A stretch of 64,000 nucleotides of DNA from positions 1-64,000 of the forward strand of contig NW_025899935.1 of the NCBI RefSeq assembly GCF_022539505.1, given 5' to 3'. Origin of the DNA: Lolium rigidum (lineage: Eukaryota > Streptophyta > Magnoliopsida > Poales > Poaceae). The notes under the pieces are model-generated. The model did not search any database, was not told where the DNA came from, and saw only the letters and a program-made list of their open reading frames with translations. Position numbers and translations under genes: made by a program. Below, piece by piece: positions 34,660 through 44,506 of the stretch; position 1 is the stretch's first letter, and each line of letters begins with the position of its first letter.

Positions 34660-34977
34660 TTTAACAGTAGTAAATAAAGCAAACTAGATAAGTAAATGCT
34701 AGTAACTAATTTTTTTGTGTTTTTGATATGGAGAACAAGACAGTAAATAAAGTAAAACTAGCAACTAATTTTTTTTGTGTTTTGTTTAAGTGCAGCAAAC
34801 AAGAAAGTAAATAAAATAAAGCAAGACAAAAACAAAGTAAAGAGATTGGATCAAGTCTTGCCACCAAATAAATTTTACCTCCTCTATGCATATAAAATGT
34901 ATTTGTTAACAAGGTTAATCAAGTCTTGCCACCAAATAAATTTTACATAGCATAAGAAGAAATAAACCTCAAATCAA
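34660..34977 (-). other. Junction between gypsy elements A and B
   Basis: It contains the leader of element A (A-rich tracts with ctagtaac/ctagcaac repeats). Then AAGTCTTGCCACCAAATAAA and the following six bases (TTTTAC) occur twice (about 34854-34879 and 34922-34947), one copy on each side of the join to element B's gag-protease 3' end at 34978. The direct repeat is a candidate site for template switching or deletion. Confidence 0.6.
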
Positions 34978-36417
34978 TCATGTTACCTTGAATTGTATTG
35001 ATATGGATCCAATCACAAGAGTTTGATATTCTTCTTTAGGCTCATATATAGGACAATCGATAGTTCCAACTTTGATAGTTCTCACATTTGAAATTGTATT
35101 AACTCCACATGCTTTCTCAATCCTCTTGGGAAAATAAATGATATGCTCCTTGTCATCAACATTGAAAGTAACTTTTCCTTTATTGCAATCAATAACAGCC
35201 CCTGTGGTGTTAATAAAAGGTCTCCCAAGAATAATAGACATATTATCATCTTCAGGCATTTCCAACACAACAAAATCAGTTAATATCAAGCAGTTATTAG
35301 TAACTTGAACAGGAACATCCTCACATATACCAACAGGAATAGCAGTAGATTTATCAGCCATTTGCAAAGATATATCAGTAGGTATCAACTTATCTAAGTA
35401 AAGTCTCTTATAAAGAGAAAAAGGCATAACACTAACACCGGCTCCCAAGTCACATAGAGCAGTTTTAACATAATTATTCTTAATAGAACAAGGAATAGTC
35501 GGAATACTTGGGTCGCCAAGCTTCTTTGGAACCTTACCATTGAAAGAGTAATTAGCAAGCATAGTGGAAATCTCCTCATTAGGAATTTTCCTTTTGTTAG
35601 TGACAATATCTTTCATATACTTTGAATAAGGAGGCAATTTAATAGCATCAGTCAAAGGGATTTGCAAGAATAAAGGTTTCATCCAATCACAAAATTTATT
35701 ATAGTGTTCTTCTTCCTTTGATTTTAATTTCTTAGCAGGAAAAGGCATTTGCTTTTGAACCCAAGGTTCTCTTTCATTACCATATTTCTCAGCAATAAAA
35801 TCTTCTTTAGTATACTTTTTGTTTTTAACATGCTTTTCAGGTTCTTCTTCAACCTCTTCTTTATCAGGAGTATCATTCTTATCATTATCTTTATCATGTT
35901 CATTACCACTTTCAGTTTCAGCCATCGAAATAGAAATACTATTAGGATCATTAACAGGTTCAGAGGATTCTACAACATTCTTATGTTTCTTTTTCTTTTT
36001 CTTAGATGGAGCACTAGTTTTAGTTCGTTGAGAATCTTGTTCAACTCTTTTGGGATGTCCTTCAGGATATAGTGGATCCTGGGTAGAAACACCACCTCTA
36101 GTTGTTACTTCATAAGCATGTTTTTCTTTAGAATTATTTCCCAACAAGTCATTTTGCACTTTAGTGAGTTGATCAATTTGAGTTTGAACCATATGAAAAT
36201 GTTTAACAAGCATCTTAACATCATTGGAGGTTCTCTCCACAATACCATGCAATTCACTAATAGCTCGAGAATTTTCCATTAAATGATTCTCTACTCTCAT
36301 ATTAAAATTTTCTTGCTTAACAATATAATTATCAAACTCATCTAAGCATTGAGCAGGAGGTTTCGAATAAGGAATATCTTCCCTAGTAAAGCGTTGAAGA
36401 GAGTGTACCTCAATCAT
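34978..36417 (-). pseudogene. Gag C-terminal and protease part of gypsy element B
   Basis: A frame of 479 codons starting in the gag body (MIEVHSLQRFTREDIP). It contains a lysine-rich stretch (SKKKKKKHKN, about residue 140), an acidic region (about 165-200), HYNKFCDWMKPLFLQIPLTD, and a protease-like domain with TALCDLGAGVSVMP and SIILGRPFINTTGA. It ends at 34978. No reverse transcriptase follows: beyond the stop is the junction to element A. Upstream the frame changes at 36414-36417 (the ATGA overlap), so gag is split in two. Confidence 0.75.
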
Positions 36418-37641
36418 TGATGAAGGGGAGTTATCTTACATAAATCTTCTATAGGAGGTAAATTCTTCACGTCTTCAGGTTTAATACCCTTCTCCCTAAG
36501 AGACTTCTTGGCTTCCCTCATATCTTCATCATTTAATTTAATCATACCCCTCTTCTTCAATATCGGTGTCGGGGTTGGTTCAGGTGTAGACCAATCATCA
36601 TGATTCCGGCCTATTTTAGCCAATAATTTTTCAGCATCGTCTGGAGTTCTTTTCCTGAAAACACAACCAGCACAACTATCCAGGTATGCCCTAGACTCAA
36701 TGGTTAGTCCACTATAAAATATATCAAGTAAATCATGCTTTTCCAAATCATGTTCAGGCCGAGCTCTAATAAGAGAGCAAAATCTCGCCCAAGCCTCAGG
36801 CAATTTCTCTCCATCTTCCTGGTCAAAATTATAAATTCTCTGCAAAGCAATATGTTGAGCACTAGCAGGAAAGTATTTCCGGAAGAAAACATCAAGCAAT
36901 TCTTTTGGACTTTTAATAGAATCAGGTGGCAAACTATTATACCAAGTTTTAGCGTCATCCTTTAATGAGAATGGAAAGATTTTAGCAACAAAGTAAGTAC
37001 GCTTCTTTACATCATCAGAAAACAAGCTACTCAGAGTAGATAACTCAATCATGTGTTCAACAACACTTTCTTTTTCAGTACCACAAAAGGGTGTTTTCTC
37101 AACAATAGCTATATGAGATAAATCAAGAGAAAAATCATAATCCTTATCCTTAATGTTTATAGGAGATGTGGCAAATTTAGGATCAGGAGACAGTTTATAT
37201 CTAACAAGCATGTTCCGCAAGCAACTTTTTAATTTTTCTTGCATCAGTAGTAGCATTGCATTTTTCAATAAAATCATCATCAAGTTCAACATAATCTTCA
37301 TCAAGATCATCACTAGAATATTCAACGGACTCGTGTGAATTAACAGGTGTAGCAGCATTTTCATTAGGAGTTTCAGTATTTTCAATTTGTCTAGACTTAG
37401 CAATTGTAGCATCTAGAAAAGATCCTAACGAACCATCATTATCAAGCACAGCAGAAGCATCATCAAAATTATAAGAGGAATTTTCAGATTTAGCAGAAGT
37501 ATCAGCATTTGAAGCATGTGGTGGTGAAACAAGTTTACTTATCACAGATGGTGAATCAAGAGCAGCAGAGGTACTCAGAGTTGTACCTTTTCTTGTAGTG
37601 GATGGTAATATGGCGACTTTAGTATCGCGAGGTTTACCCAT
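36414..37641 (-). pseudogene. Gag N-terminal part of gypsy element B
   Basis: It starts MGKPRDTKVAILPSTTRKG (37641), and runs through a serine/asparagine-rich N-terminus. It shifts frame near 37228 and goes on as YKLSPDPKFATSPINIKD and a capsid-like block (FPFSLKDDAKTWYNSLPPDS, DLLDIFYSGLTIESRAYLDS). It is clearly distinct from element A's gag, closer to Athila-type gypsy gags, so the two gag genes are from different families. Confidence 0.75.
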
Positions 37642-37700
37642 GATGGAGAATTTGCAGCGAACAATATCAATCCAAGTGAACTTCCAAATAAAGCTATGCT

Positions 37701-37716
37701 CCCCGGCAACGGCGCC
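37701..37716 (-). other. Primer-binding site of gypsy element B
   Basis: On the minus strand GGCGCCGTTGCCGGGG, 12 bases inside the LTR boundary. The same primer site is used by the Sabrina-type element at 42364. Confidence 0.85.
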
Positions 37717-37728
37717 GTAAAACAGTCT

Positions 37729-39131
37729 TGATGACCCACAAGTATAGGGGATCGCAGCAGTCTTCGCGGGTAGTAAAACCCAATTTATTGATTCGACACA
37801 AGGGGAGACAAAGAATACTTGAAAGCCTTAACAGCGGAGTTGTCAATTCAGCTGCACTGGAAACGGACTTGCTCGCAAGAGTTTATCAAGTAGTAACAGT
37901 TTTATAGCAGTAGCAGTAGTGAAATAACAAGCAGCAGAGTAACGAGACAGCAGTAGTGATTATAGTAAACAGACAGGATTAAAATACTGTAGGCACAGGG
38001 ACGGATGAACGGGCGTTGCATGGATGAGAGAAACTCATGTAACAATCAAAGCAGGGGCATTTGCAGATAATAATAAAATGGTATCCAAGTACTAATCAAT
38101 CAATAGGCATGTGTTCCATATATAGTCGTACGTGCTCGCAATGAGAAACTTGCACAACATCTTTTGTCCTACCAGCCGGTGGCAGCCGGGCCTCTAGGGA
38201 AACTACTCGGATATTAAGGTACTCCTTTTAATAGAATACCGGAGCAAAGCATTAACACTCCGTGAACACATGTGATCCTCACATCACTACCATTCCCTCC
38301 GGTTGTCCCGATTTCGTCACTTCGGGGCCATTGGTTCCGGACAACGACATGTGTATACAACTTGCAGGTAAGATCATAAACAACGAATATCTTCATGAAT
38401 CAATAACATGTTCAGATCTGAGATCATGGCACTCGGGCCCTAGTGACAAGCATTAAGCATAACAAGTTGCAACAATATCATAAAAGTAACATCTACGGAT
38501 ACTAGGCACCATGCCCTAACAATCTTATGACTATTACATGACCAATCTCATCCAATCCCCACCATCCCCTTCAGCCTACAACGGGGGAATTACTCACACA
38601 TGGATGGGGGAAACATGGCTGGTCGATGGAGAGGCGTCGGTGATGATGATGGCGATGATCTCCTCCAATTCCCCGTCCCGGCGAGGTGCCAGAACGGAGA
38701 CTTCTGGTCCCCGAGACGGAGTTTCGCGATGTGGCGGCGTACTGGATGGTTTCTGGCGACTTCGACTTCCCTCCGTGCGTTTTTAGGTCGAAGGCAATAA
38801 GTAGTCCGAAAGAGGGCGTCGGGGGCCAGCCGAGGCCGCCACACACTAGGGCCGCGCGGGCCCCTCCTGGGCCGCGCCGGCCTAGTGTGTGGGGCCCTCG
38901 TGCCCCCACCTGGCTTGCCCTTCTGGCTCCGCCAATATTCTTGGAAAATAGGACCTTCTGCATAAATTCCGAGGATTTTCCTAAAAGTTGGATTTCTGCA
39001 CAAAAACGAGACACCAGAACAGTTCTGCTGAAAACAGCGTTAGTCCGTGTTAGTTGCATCCAAAATACACAAATTAGAGGCAAAACAATAGCAAAAGTGT
39101 TCGGGAAAGTAGATAAGTTTTGGACGTATCA
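37729..39131 (-). repeat. 5' LTR of gypsy element B (1403 bp)
   Basis: On the minus strand it opens TGATACGTCCAAAACTTATC and ends CTTGTGGGTCATCA. It differs from element A's LTR beyond the first nine bases. It sits in the gag of the host gypsy element, cutting it after MSFVSIDTRG. Its partner 3' LTR is absent from the window. GC-rich ORFs at 38.5-39.1 kb on both strands are shadows. Confidence 0.88.
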
Positions 39132-40177
39132 TTCCCCCTCGTGTCGATTGACACAAAGGACATGTCGAGGTTTTGGATTAAAGTTTCTCTTTCAGCCTCC
39201 GGTATATTTTGCAGCCGAGATCTTGCTCTCCTCCGAGCTTCTCTGTAACTATCTCCCGAAGTTCCTGACAGTCGACTTAACTCCGCTCTTCTCCTACTTG
39301 ACGCGGAAGCTGCTTCCTTTCTTCTATTAAGAGCAGCTGTCTGTTTTTCCAATTCCCTTCTTTCTCTGGCGAGCCTATATTGATATGCTTGCAGTTCTTC
39401 TACCGTGGCAGTTGTCTCCATTGGTTTGGAGCCATCCAAAGCTTTCACAGCTCTATCCCATGCTGCTTGTGGAAGTTGAACTCTGACACGTGGTGTGGGC
39501 CCAACATATTTAGTGCCCAAACCTCTCCTTAGATCTGAGGGATCGACATAGGGGTTTACCAAATCGTCGAAAGCCTCTGATGTTTCCTCTTGATCGCGAC
39601 TTGCTTCTCCAATGGCATAAACTTGGTGATATTTTGGAGTTTTCACTTTGCTTGGTTTGGTGACACCATCATAAAGATTGGTGAATACCTTCCCAATAGA
39701 GATGGAAAATTTGTCGATGAAGTCGAAGCTATCGGTGTCGCTCGAATCATCGCTTATATAGGAGTCCGCAGATGACTCGAAGGACATGTCGCTGAAGATC
39801 TTGGCGAGTTTTTCGCTTGCCCTGCTGCTGATGAAGCGTGGCGACGAAATCTCCTCGTCGCTTGACTCGATGGATGATATTGAGTTTGAGGAGTCAGGAC
39901 CAATCGCCGATAATCCCGACGAGATCGGAACTTCGAGACGATACGCTCCTTCTTTCTCGACGCGGAAGTGGAACTTTCCAAACGTCATCTTCATGGGCTC
40001 CTCCAGATACGCATATGCATCCAAACGGGAGGGCGGGTGAGGTATAAAATCAACTAGACCAGTTTCGATCTGTTTACCTCTGTCCATGATGATGCTTGCC
40101 ACCGATGAAGTCGACGATTTTGAACGTGCCATCGAGATCAGCTCCTTGTCGCCTCTAAATCCCACAGACGGCGCCAA
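39132..40177 (-). pseudogene. Gag N-terminal part of the antisense-gene gypsy element, truncated
   Basis: The likely start is MARSKSSTSSVASIIMDRGK or the upstream MAPSVGFRG, just after the primer site. Acidic/serine-rich residues about 85-160 are followed by a basic helical region (YRLARERRELEKQTAALNRR, then REARRRARSRLQ near residue 310) and ERETLIQNLDMSFVSIDTRG. The frame is then interrupted by element B's LTR at 39131, so the rest of gag and all pol are lost. Open over about 350 codons. Confidence 0.75.
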
Positions 40178-40178
40178 T
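40162..40178 (-). other. Primer-binding site of the antisense-gene gypsy element
   Basis: On the minus strand TTGGCGCCGTCTGTGGG follows the LTR end. It fixes transcription right to left, opposite to the gene at 25133-28357. Confidence 0.8.
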
Positions 40179-40562
40179 TGACAAGGTATTAACTTGTCAA
40201 TGCCTACGGATTGTAGACTAGGGTTTAGTTAGATGTAGAGGGCAAGTAGATCTCGAAGGTTTCAGCCGAAAAGTACTCGACGAATATAAAACTAGGGTTG
40301 TGTTGATAGTAGATTCGATGCTTTTTTGTCCCTCGACTCCCCTTATATAGGAGGTGGAGCCGAGGGATTCGTATTGTACAAGTTACAGAGTCCGGGAAGG
40401 TTTCTAACTCATCCCGTAAGATTACAAACATCATCTCCTAATACAACTCTAGCTTTCCTTAATAACAACTTGGGCTTCCGATTCTTCTTATTCTTCGAGT
40501 CATGGGCTTTCAGTAAACCCTGGGTACTATCTTCGGCAGGCCTATTGGGGATGCCTATGTCA
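40179..40562 (-). repeat. 5' LTR (384 bp) of the antisense-gene gypsy element
   Basis: It matches the left copy except for a few indels and substitutions (for example a shorter C run near 40340). On the minus strand a TATA-like CTATATAAGG lies at about 40344-40353. Confidence 0.92.
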
Positions 40563-40567
40563 GATAC

Positions 40568-41699
40568 CGATGATCAAACCTCGGACAAGTAGAATATCGT
40601 GTGACAAAGGGAATCAGCATCGTATGTAAATGGTTCAATCGATCACTAAAGTCATCGTTGAATATGTGGGAGCCATTATGGATCTCCAGATCCCGCTATT
40701 GGTTATTGCTCGGAGAGAAGTCTCGACCATGTCTGCATAGTTCGCGAACCGTAGGGTGACGCGCTTAAGGTTCGATGTCGCATAAGTAGATTCGGAATAT
40801 GAGATGGAGTCTGAAGTTTTTGTTCGGAGTCTCGGATAGGATCCAGGACATCACGAGGAGGTCCGGAATAGTCCGGAGATTAAGATTCATATAAGGGAAG
40901 TCATTTTCCGGGGTTCGGGAAAAAGTCCGGTGTTTTGACCGGAGCTTCTAGAAGGTTCTAGATGGCCACCATTGGGCCCACCACCCTGGGAGAGGCCACA
41001 TAGGCACCACATGGCATGGTGGGTCCTGCCCACTATGACATGTGGGCCCAGGCCGGCCCACCCCTAGAGATAGAATCTATCTCTAATTTAAATGGTTTAA
41101 ATTTAGAGATAGAATCTATCTCAAGATTAAAGCGTTTAAACGAAGAGATAAAGGGAAGACTTGGGGGGGGGGGGAAGACTTCCCCCCTTGATGCGCCGGC
41201 CAAGGAAGGAGGTGGGGCCAGGGGGAAACCCTAGGCCGACCCCTCCCCTATATAAAGAGGGGAGGGGGTGGCCGGCCACACCACCTCTCCTCCAACCCTA
41301 GCCGCCTCCCTCTCTTCCTCCTCCATACGTTGTGCAGGCTTAGGCGAAGCCCTGCATCAATTCTTCTCCACCACCACCACCACGCCGTCGTGCTGCTGGG
41401 ATTCCGTGGAGATCTACCACACCTCCGCTGCCCGCTGGAACGGGGAGAGGAAGGGGCTTCATCGACACCGTACGCGCGACCGAGTACGGAAGTGCTGCCG
41501 GATTGCAGCACCGGAATGATCGTCTACACCAACAACGAGATTAATCTCGTAGGCTTTGGAATCTTCGAGGGTTAGTCTCATCTCCATCTCGTTGTTCAGA
41601 TCTCATAGATTAGATCTTGGCTTTTCCATAGATTAGATCTTGGATTTATTCGTCTTTGCGGTAGGAAATTTTTTGTTTTCTATGCAACGAACCCCATCA
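40568..41699 (+). repeat. 3' LTR of the Angela-type element, second part
   Basis: It continues the 5' LTR sequence from the equivalent of 16328 and ends ACCCCATCA, followed by the right duplication GTAAT (41700-41704). A G12-class run near 41163 replaces a shorter run in the 5' copy. Confidence 0.92.
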
Positions 41700-41704
41700 G
41701 TAAT

Positions 41705-42353
41705 CTAGTTGAATATGTAGATGTTACTCTTGTCTATTATGCACTTTAGAGGTTACTTTAAATATGAACTCCGGAGTTACTCTCCACGGTGTGATGGTGA
41801 CAGTGTGCGCATCGTGTGTGATTCCTTTATGAAGTTGTGGAGCTTGTTTACTCCGGCTTGAGGTGTGCTTTTGTAGCCCTACACAATGAATGGTGTTTGT
41901 TATCCAACAAGAGAGTGTTTGAGAGTAGCTTTTATTTATTCAATTATGTGATCATTGTTGAGAGTGTCCACTAGTGAAAGTATGATCCCTAGGCCTTGTT
42001 TCTAAGCATTGAAACACCGTTTCCAACAAGTTCAGCTACATGTTCGCTTGCTGACATTTTTATTTCAGATTGCAATTACTACTTATAATCATCCATATTA
42101 CTTGTATTTCACTATCTCTTCGCCGAACTAGTGCACCTATACATCTAACAAGTGTATTAGGTGTGTTGGGGACACAAGAGACTTCTTGTATCTTAATTGC
42201 AGGGTTGCTTGAGAGGGATATCTTTGACCTCTACCTCCCTGAGTTCGATAAACCTTGGGTGATCCACTTAAGGGACACTTGCTGCTGTTCTACAAACCTC
42301 TGCTCTTGGAGGCCCAACACTGTCTACAAGAATAGAAGCGTGCGTAGACATCA
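41705..42353 (+). repeat. 5' LTR of the Sabrina-type element, second half
   Basis: It matches 59374-60022 and ends GCGTAGACATCA. Together with the first half it is 1322 bp, exactly the length of the 3' LTR. Confidence 0.92.
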
Positions 42354-42363
42354 AGCTATTTTC

Positions 42364-42381
42364 TGGCGCCGTTGCCGGGGA
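42364..42381 (+). other. Primer-binding site of the Sabrina-type element
   Basis: TGGCGCCGTTGCCGGGGA, ten bases after the LTR. Element B has the matching core on the other strand. Confidence 0.9.
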
Positions 42382-42525
42382 GGTATGGTAAAAGGTATTC
42401 ACATCCTCCGACTACTAAGCTATTTCCTAGCACTGTTGCCTGTGTGTGAGTGCTCGAAGCTATTTCCTTTAGATTCTGCAATTATATCTTTTTGTTTCTT
42501 GTTTTTATTTCACTAGTTAGGCTTA

Positions 42526-43124
42526 ATGGAAAACAACAAAAATATTAGAGATCTTTATAGTATTTATCTTGAGTTAGGACATGAGGTGTTTGAAGAGAAA
42601 ATTAAAAAACCTATGGAACTTTATATGCATGCTAATGGCAATGTTATTAGTATGAATGCTTTGAAGACCATTGTTGCTAATGCTATGGAAAATTTTAAGC
42701 TTGGGGAAGCTGGTTTTGAGGAGCATGATATTTTTAGTCCCCCAAGCATGGAGGAGAAAATTTACTTTGATGATATTTTACCTCCTATATATGATGATTA
42801 CAATGATGACTATCATATTTTCAGTCCACCTACTATTGAGGAGAAATTAATTATGATTACAATATGCCTCCTATATATGATGATTATGGTGATGAGAATA
42901 ATAATGATAGCTATCTTATTGAATTTTCTCCCACTACAATTAATAGTAATGACTATGCTTATGTGGAGAGTAATAATTTTATGCATGTAGCTCATGATAA
43001 GAATGTTTCATGTGATAGTTATATTGTTGAGTTTGTTCATGATGCTACTGAAAATCTTTATGAGAGAGGACAATATGGTTATAGGGATTTTCATGTTACT
43101 AAAACACCTCTCTTTTTTGCTTAA
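42526..43124 (+). pseudogene. Short unknown ORF region of the Sabrina-type element
   Basis: The frame MENNKNIRDLYSIYLELGHE continues to about 42862, then shifts and goes on as MPPIYDDYGDENNNDSYLIE to 43124. It is acidic and asparagine/tyrosine-rich with a repeated DIFSPPSMEEK / HIFSPPTIEEK motif, and has no gag, protease or pol signature. It is unlike element A's gag although the 3' ends of the two elements are alike. A second hydrophobic ORF follows (43146-43349). Function unknown; probably a degenerate accessory product or leader. Confidence 0.5.
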
Positions 43125-43349
43125 AAGCTTGAAGTTGCGCTTGTCTTGTTTCCTATGCTTATTGCATTATGCTTACATGACTTGTTTATTTACAAGATTC
43201 CTTTTCATAGGAAGTGGGTTAGACTTAAAAGTGTTTCTTATTTGCTTTTGATGCTCTTTTTTGCTTCAACTCTTATTTCTTGCGAGAGCATCATTAAAAT
43301 TACTGAGCCAATCCTAATGGCTATAAAGAAAGCACTTCTTGGGAGATAA

Positions 43350-44056
43350 CCCATGTTTTTATTTTGCTACTGTTTTGTTGTATCTTGGAAGTTGTTACTA
43401 CTGTAGCAACCTCTCCTTATCATGTTTATTTCGTTTTTGTGCCAAGTAAAGTCTTTGATAGAAAGTTGATACTAGATTTGGATTTCTGCGCAGGAACAGA
43501 TTTTTAGCTGTCACGAATTTGAGTTGATCTCTCTGTAGGAAACTCGTAAAATGCTGAAAAAATTCATGCGTAATCCTCAAATATGTACGCAACTTTCATT
43601 CAACTCAAGCCTTTCCATCTGAGCATGTTAAGTGCCTCAAAAAAATTCGTCTTTACGGACTGTTCTGTTTTGACAGATTCTGCCTTTTATTTCGCATTGC
43701 CTCTTTTACTGTGTTGAGTGGATTTCTTTGCTCCATTAAATTTCAGTAGCCTTGTTTAATGTCCAGAAGTGTTGGGAATGATTGTGTCCTTGCTGAACAT
43801 GTGAATTTTTGATTATGCACTAACCCTCTAATGAGATTGCTTTGAGTTTGGCGTGAAGGAAGTTTTTAAGGATCAAGAGAGGAGGATGATATAATATGAT
43901 CAAGAAGAGTGAAAAGTCTAAGCTTGCGGATGCCCCCGTGGTTCATCCCTACATATTTCAAGAAGACTCAAGCGTCTAAGCTTGGGGATGCCCAAGGCAT
44001 CTCCTTCTTCATCAATAACTTATCAGGTCACCTCTAGTGAAACTATATTTTAATTC
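43350..44056 (+). other. Non-coding interior of the Sabrina-type element
   Basis: It matches the minus-strand interior of element A in parts (for example AGCTTGGGGATGCCCAAGGC near 43981). No gene. The last nine bases, TTTTAATTC, are the left duplication of the Mutator-like element. Confidence 0.75.
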
Positions 44057-44235
44057 GAGTAAAATGCACCAATGGTCACTGTAATTGTCGGAGCTGCGCG
44101 GTACGGTCACCGTACTGCTGTAATACGCCGCGAAGGTCACCGAACTTGTCATAGCTGATTTATACGGTCACTGGTGGTGTACGCGCGCGTGTATTTGGTG
44201 GAGGTCACTGAACTTTGACATGAAATTCAGTAACG
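44057..44235. repeat. Left terminal inverted repeat of the Mutator-like element
   Basis: It pairs with about 50485-50659. The core blocks TCGGAGCTGCGCGGTACGGT and GTCATAGCTGATTTATACGG are identical on the other arm. Repeated GGTCAC motifs occur every 20-40 bases and may be transposase contact sites. Confidence 0.9.
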
Positions 44236-44506
44236 GTCACTGTGTCGGCTGGATGGTTGCGTGGAGGGGTCTTGACTGCAAAAACACATCATGTGGGCTG
44301 ACTTCTGTATTGCCTTCCATGCAACGAGGATCACGCAGAAGATGCAGTTGACGTAACCAGAAGATCGTGGTGTTTGTTAGGGGGCGACATTGGCGGAAGT
44401 TCGGAGGCATTGCGCCGGAAGTTCGGACGCATTGCGGCGGAAGTTCAGAGGGGCTCTCAGCGAGGGACTTGATCTGGGCGGCGTATCCATCCAGGGAGAG
44501 TCGGCG

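Larger units (their letters stand above)
23290..40562 (-). mobile_element. Gypsy retrotransposon with an antisense, intron-containing gene
   Basis: TGACAAGG...TATGTCA ends, LTRs at 23290-23675 and 40179-40562 that differ by a few indels and substitutions, and GATAC on both sides (23285-23289, 40563-40567) define a young insertion in the Angela 3' LTR. The primer site and gag at the right show it is transcribed right to left. The expected order would be gag (39.1-40.2 kb), pol, antisense gene (25.1-28.4 kb), 3' LTR. Pol is missing: 28358-39131 is occupied by parts of two other gypsy elements. I do not know the family name; it belongs to gypsy elements carrying a Transposase_28-like gene. Confidence 0.85.
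15688..41699 (+). mobile_element. Angela/BARE-type copia retrotransposon, split by a gypsy element
   Basis: It starts TGTTGGAGATATGCCCAAG and ends ACCCCATCA, flanked by GTAAT on both sides (15683-15687, 41700-41704). Its own sequence is 15688-23289 plus 40568-41699, about 8.7 kb, the normal size for this family. The two LTRs differ by only a handful of substitutions in the first 640 bases (I count about six), so it is fairly recent. The polyprotein is nevertheless broken in several places. Confidence 0.93.

Noticed and set aside
28358..39131. One complete LTR element
   Set aside because: The two LTRs are different families and the flanking pentamers differ.
38538..39330. Several long GC-rich ORFs on both strands (up to 214 codons)
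   Set aside because: They lie in the LTR of element B and its neighbour; composition effects with no domain, and similar shadows occur in the other TGATACGTC LTRs at 15.1-15.6, 29.4-29.7 and 58.8-59.3 kb.
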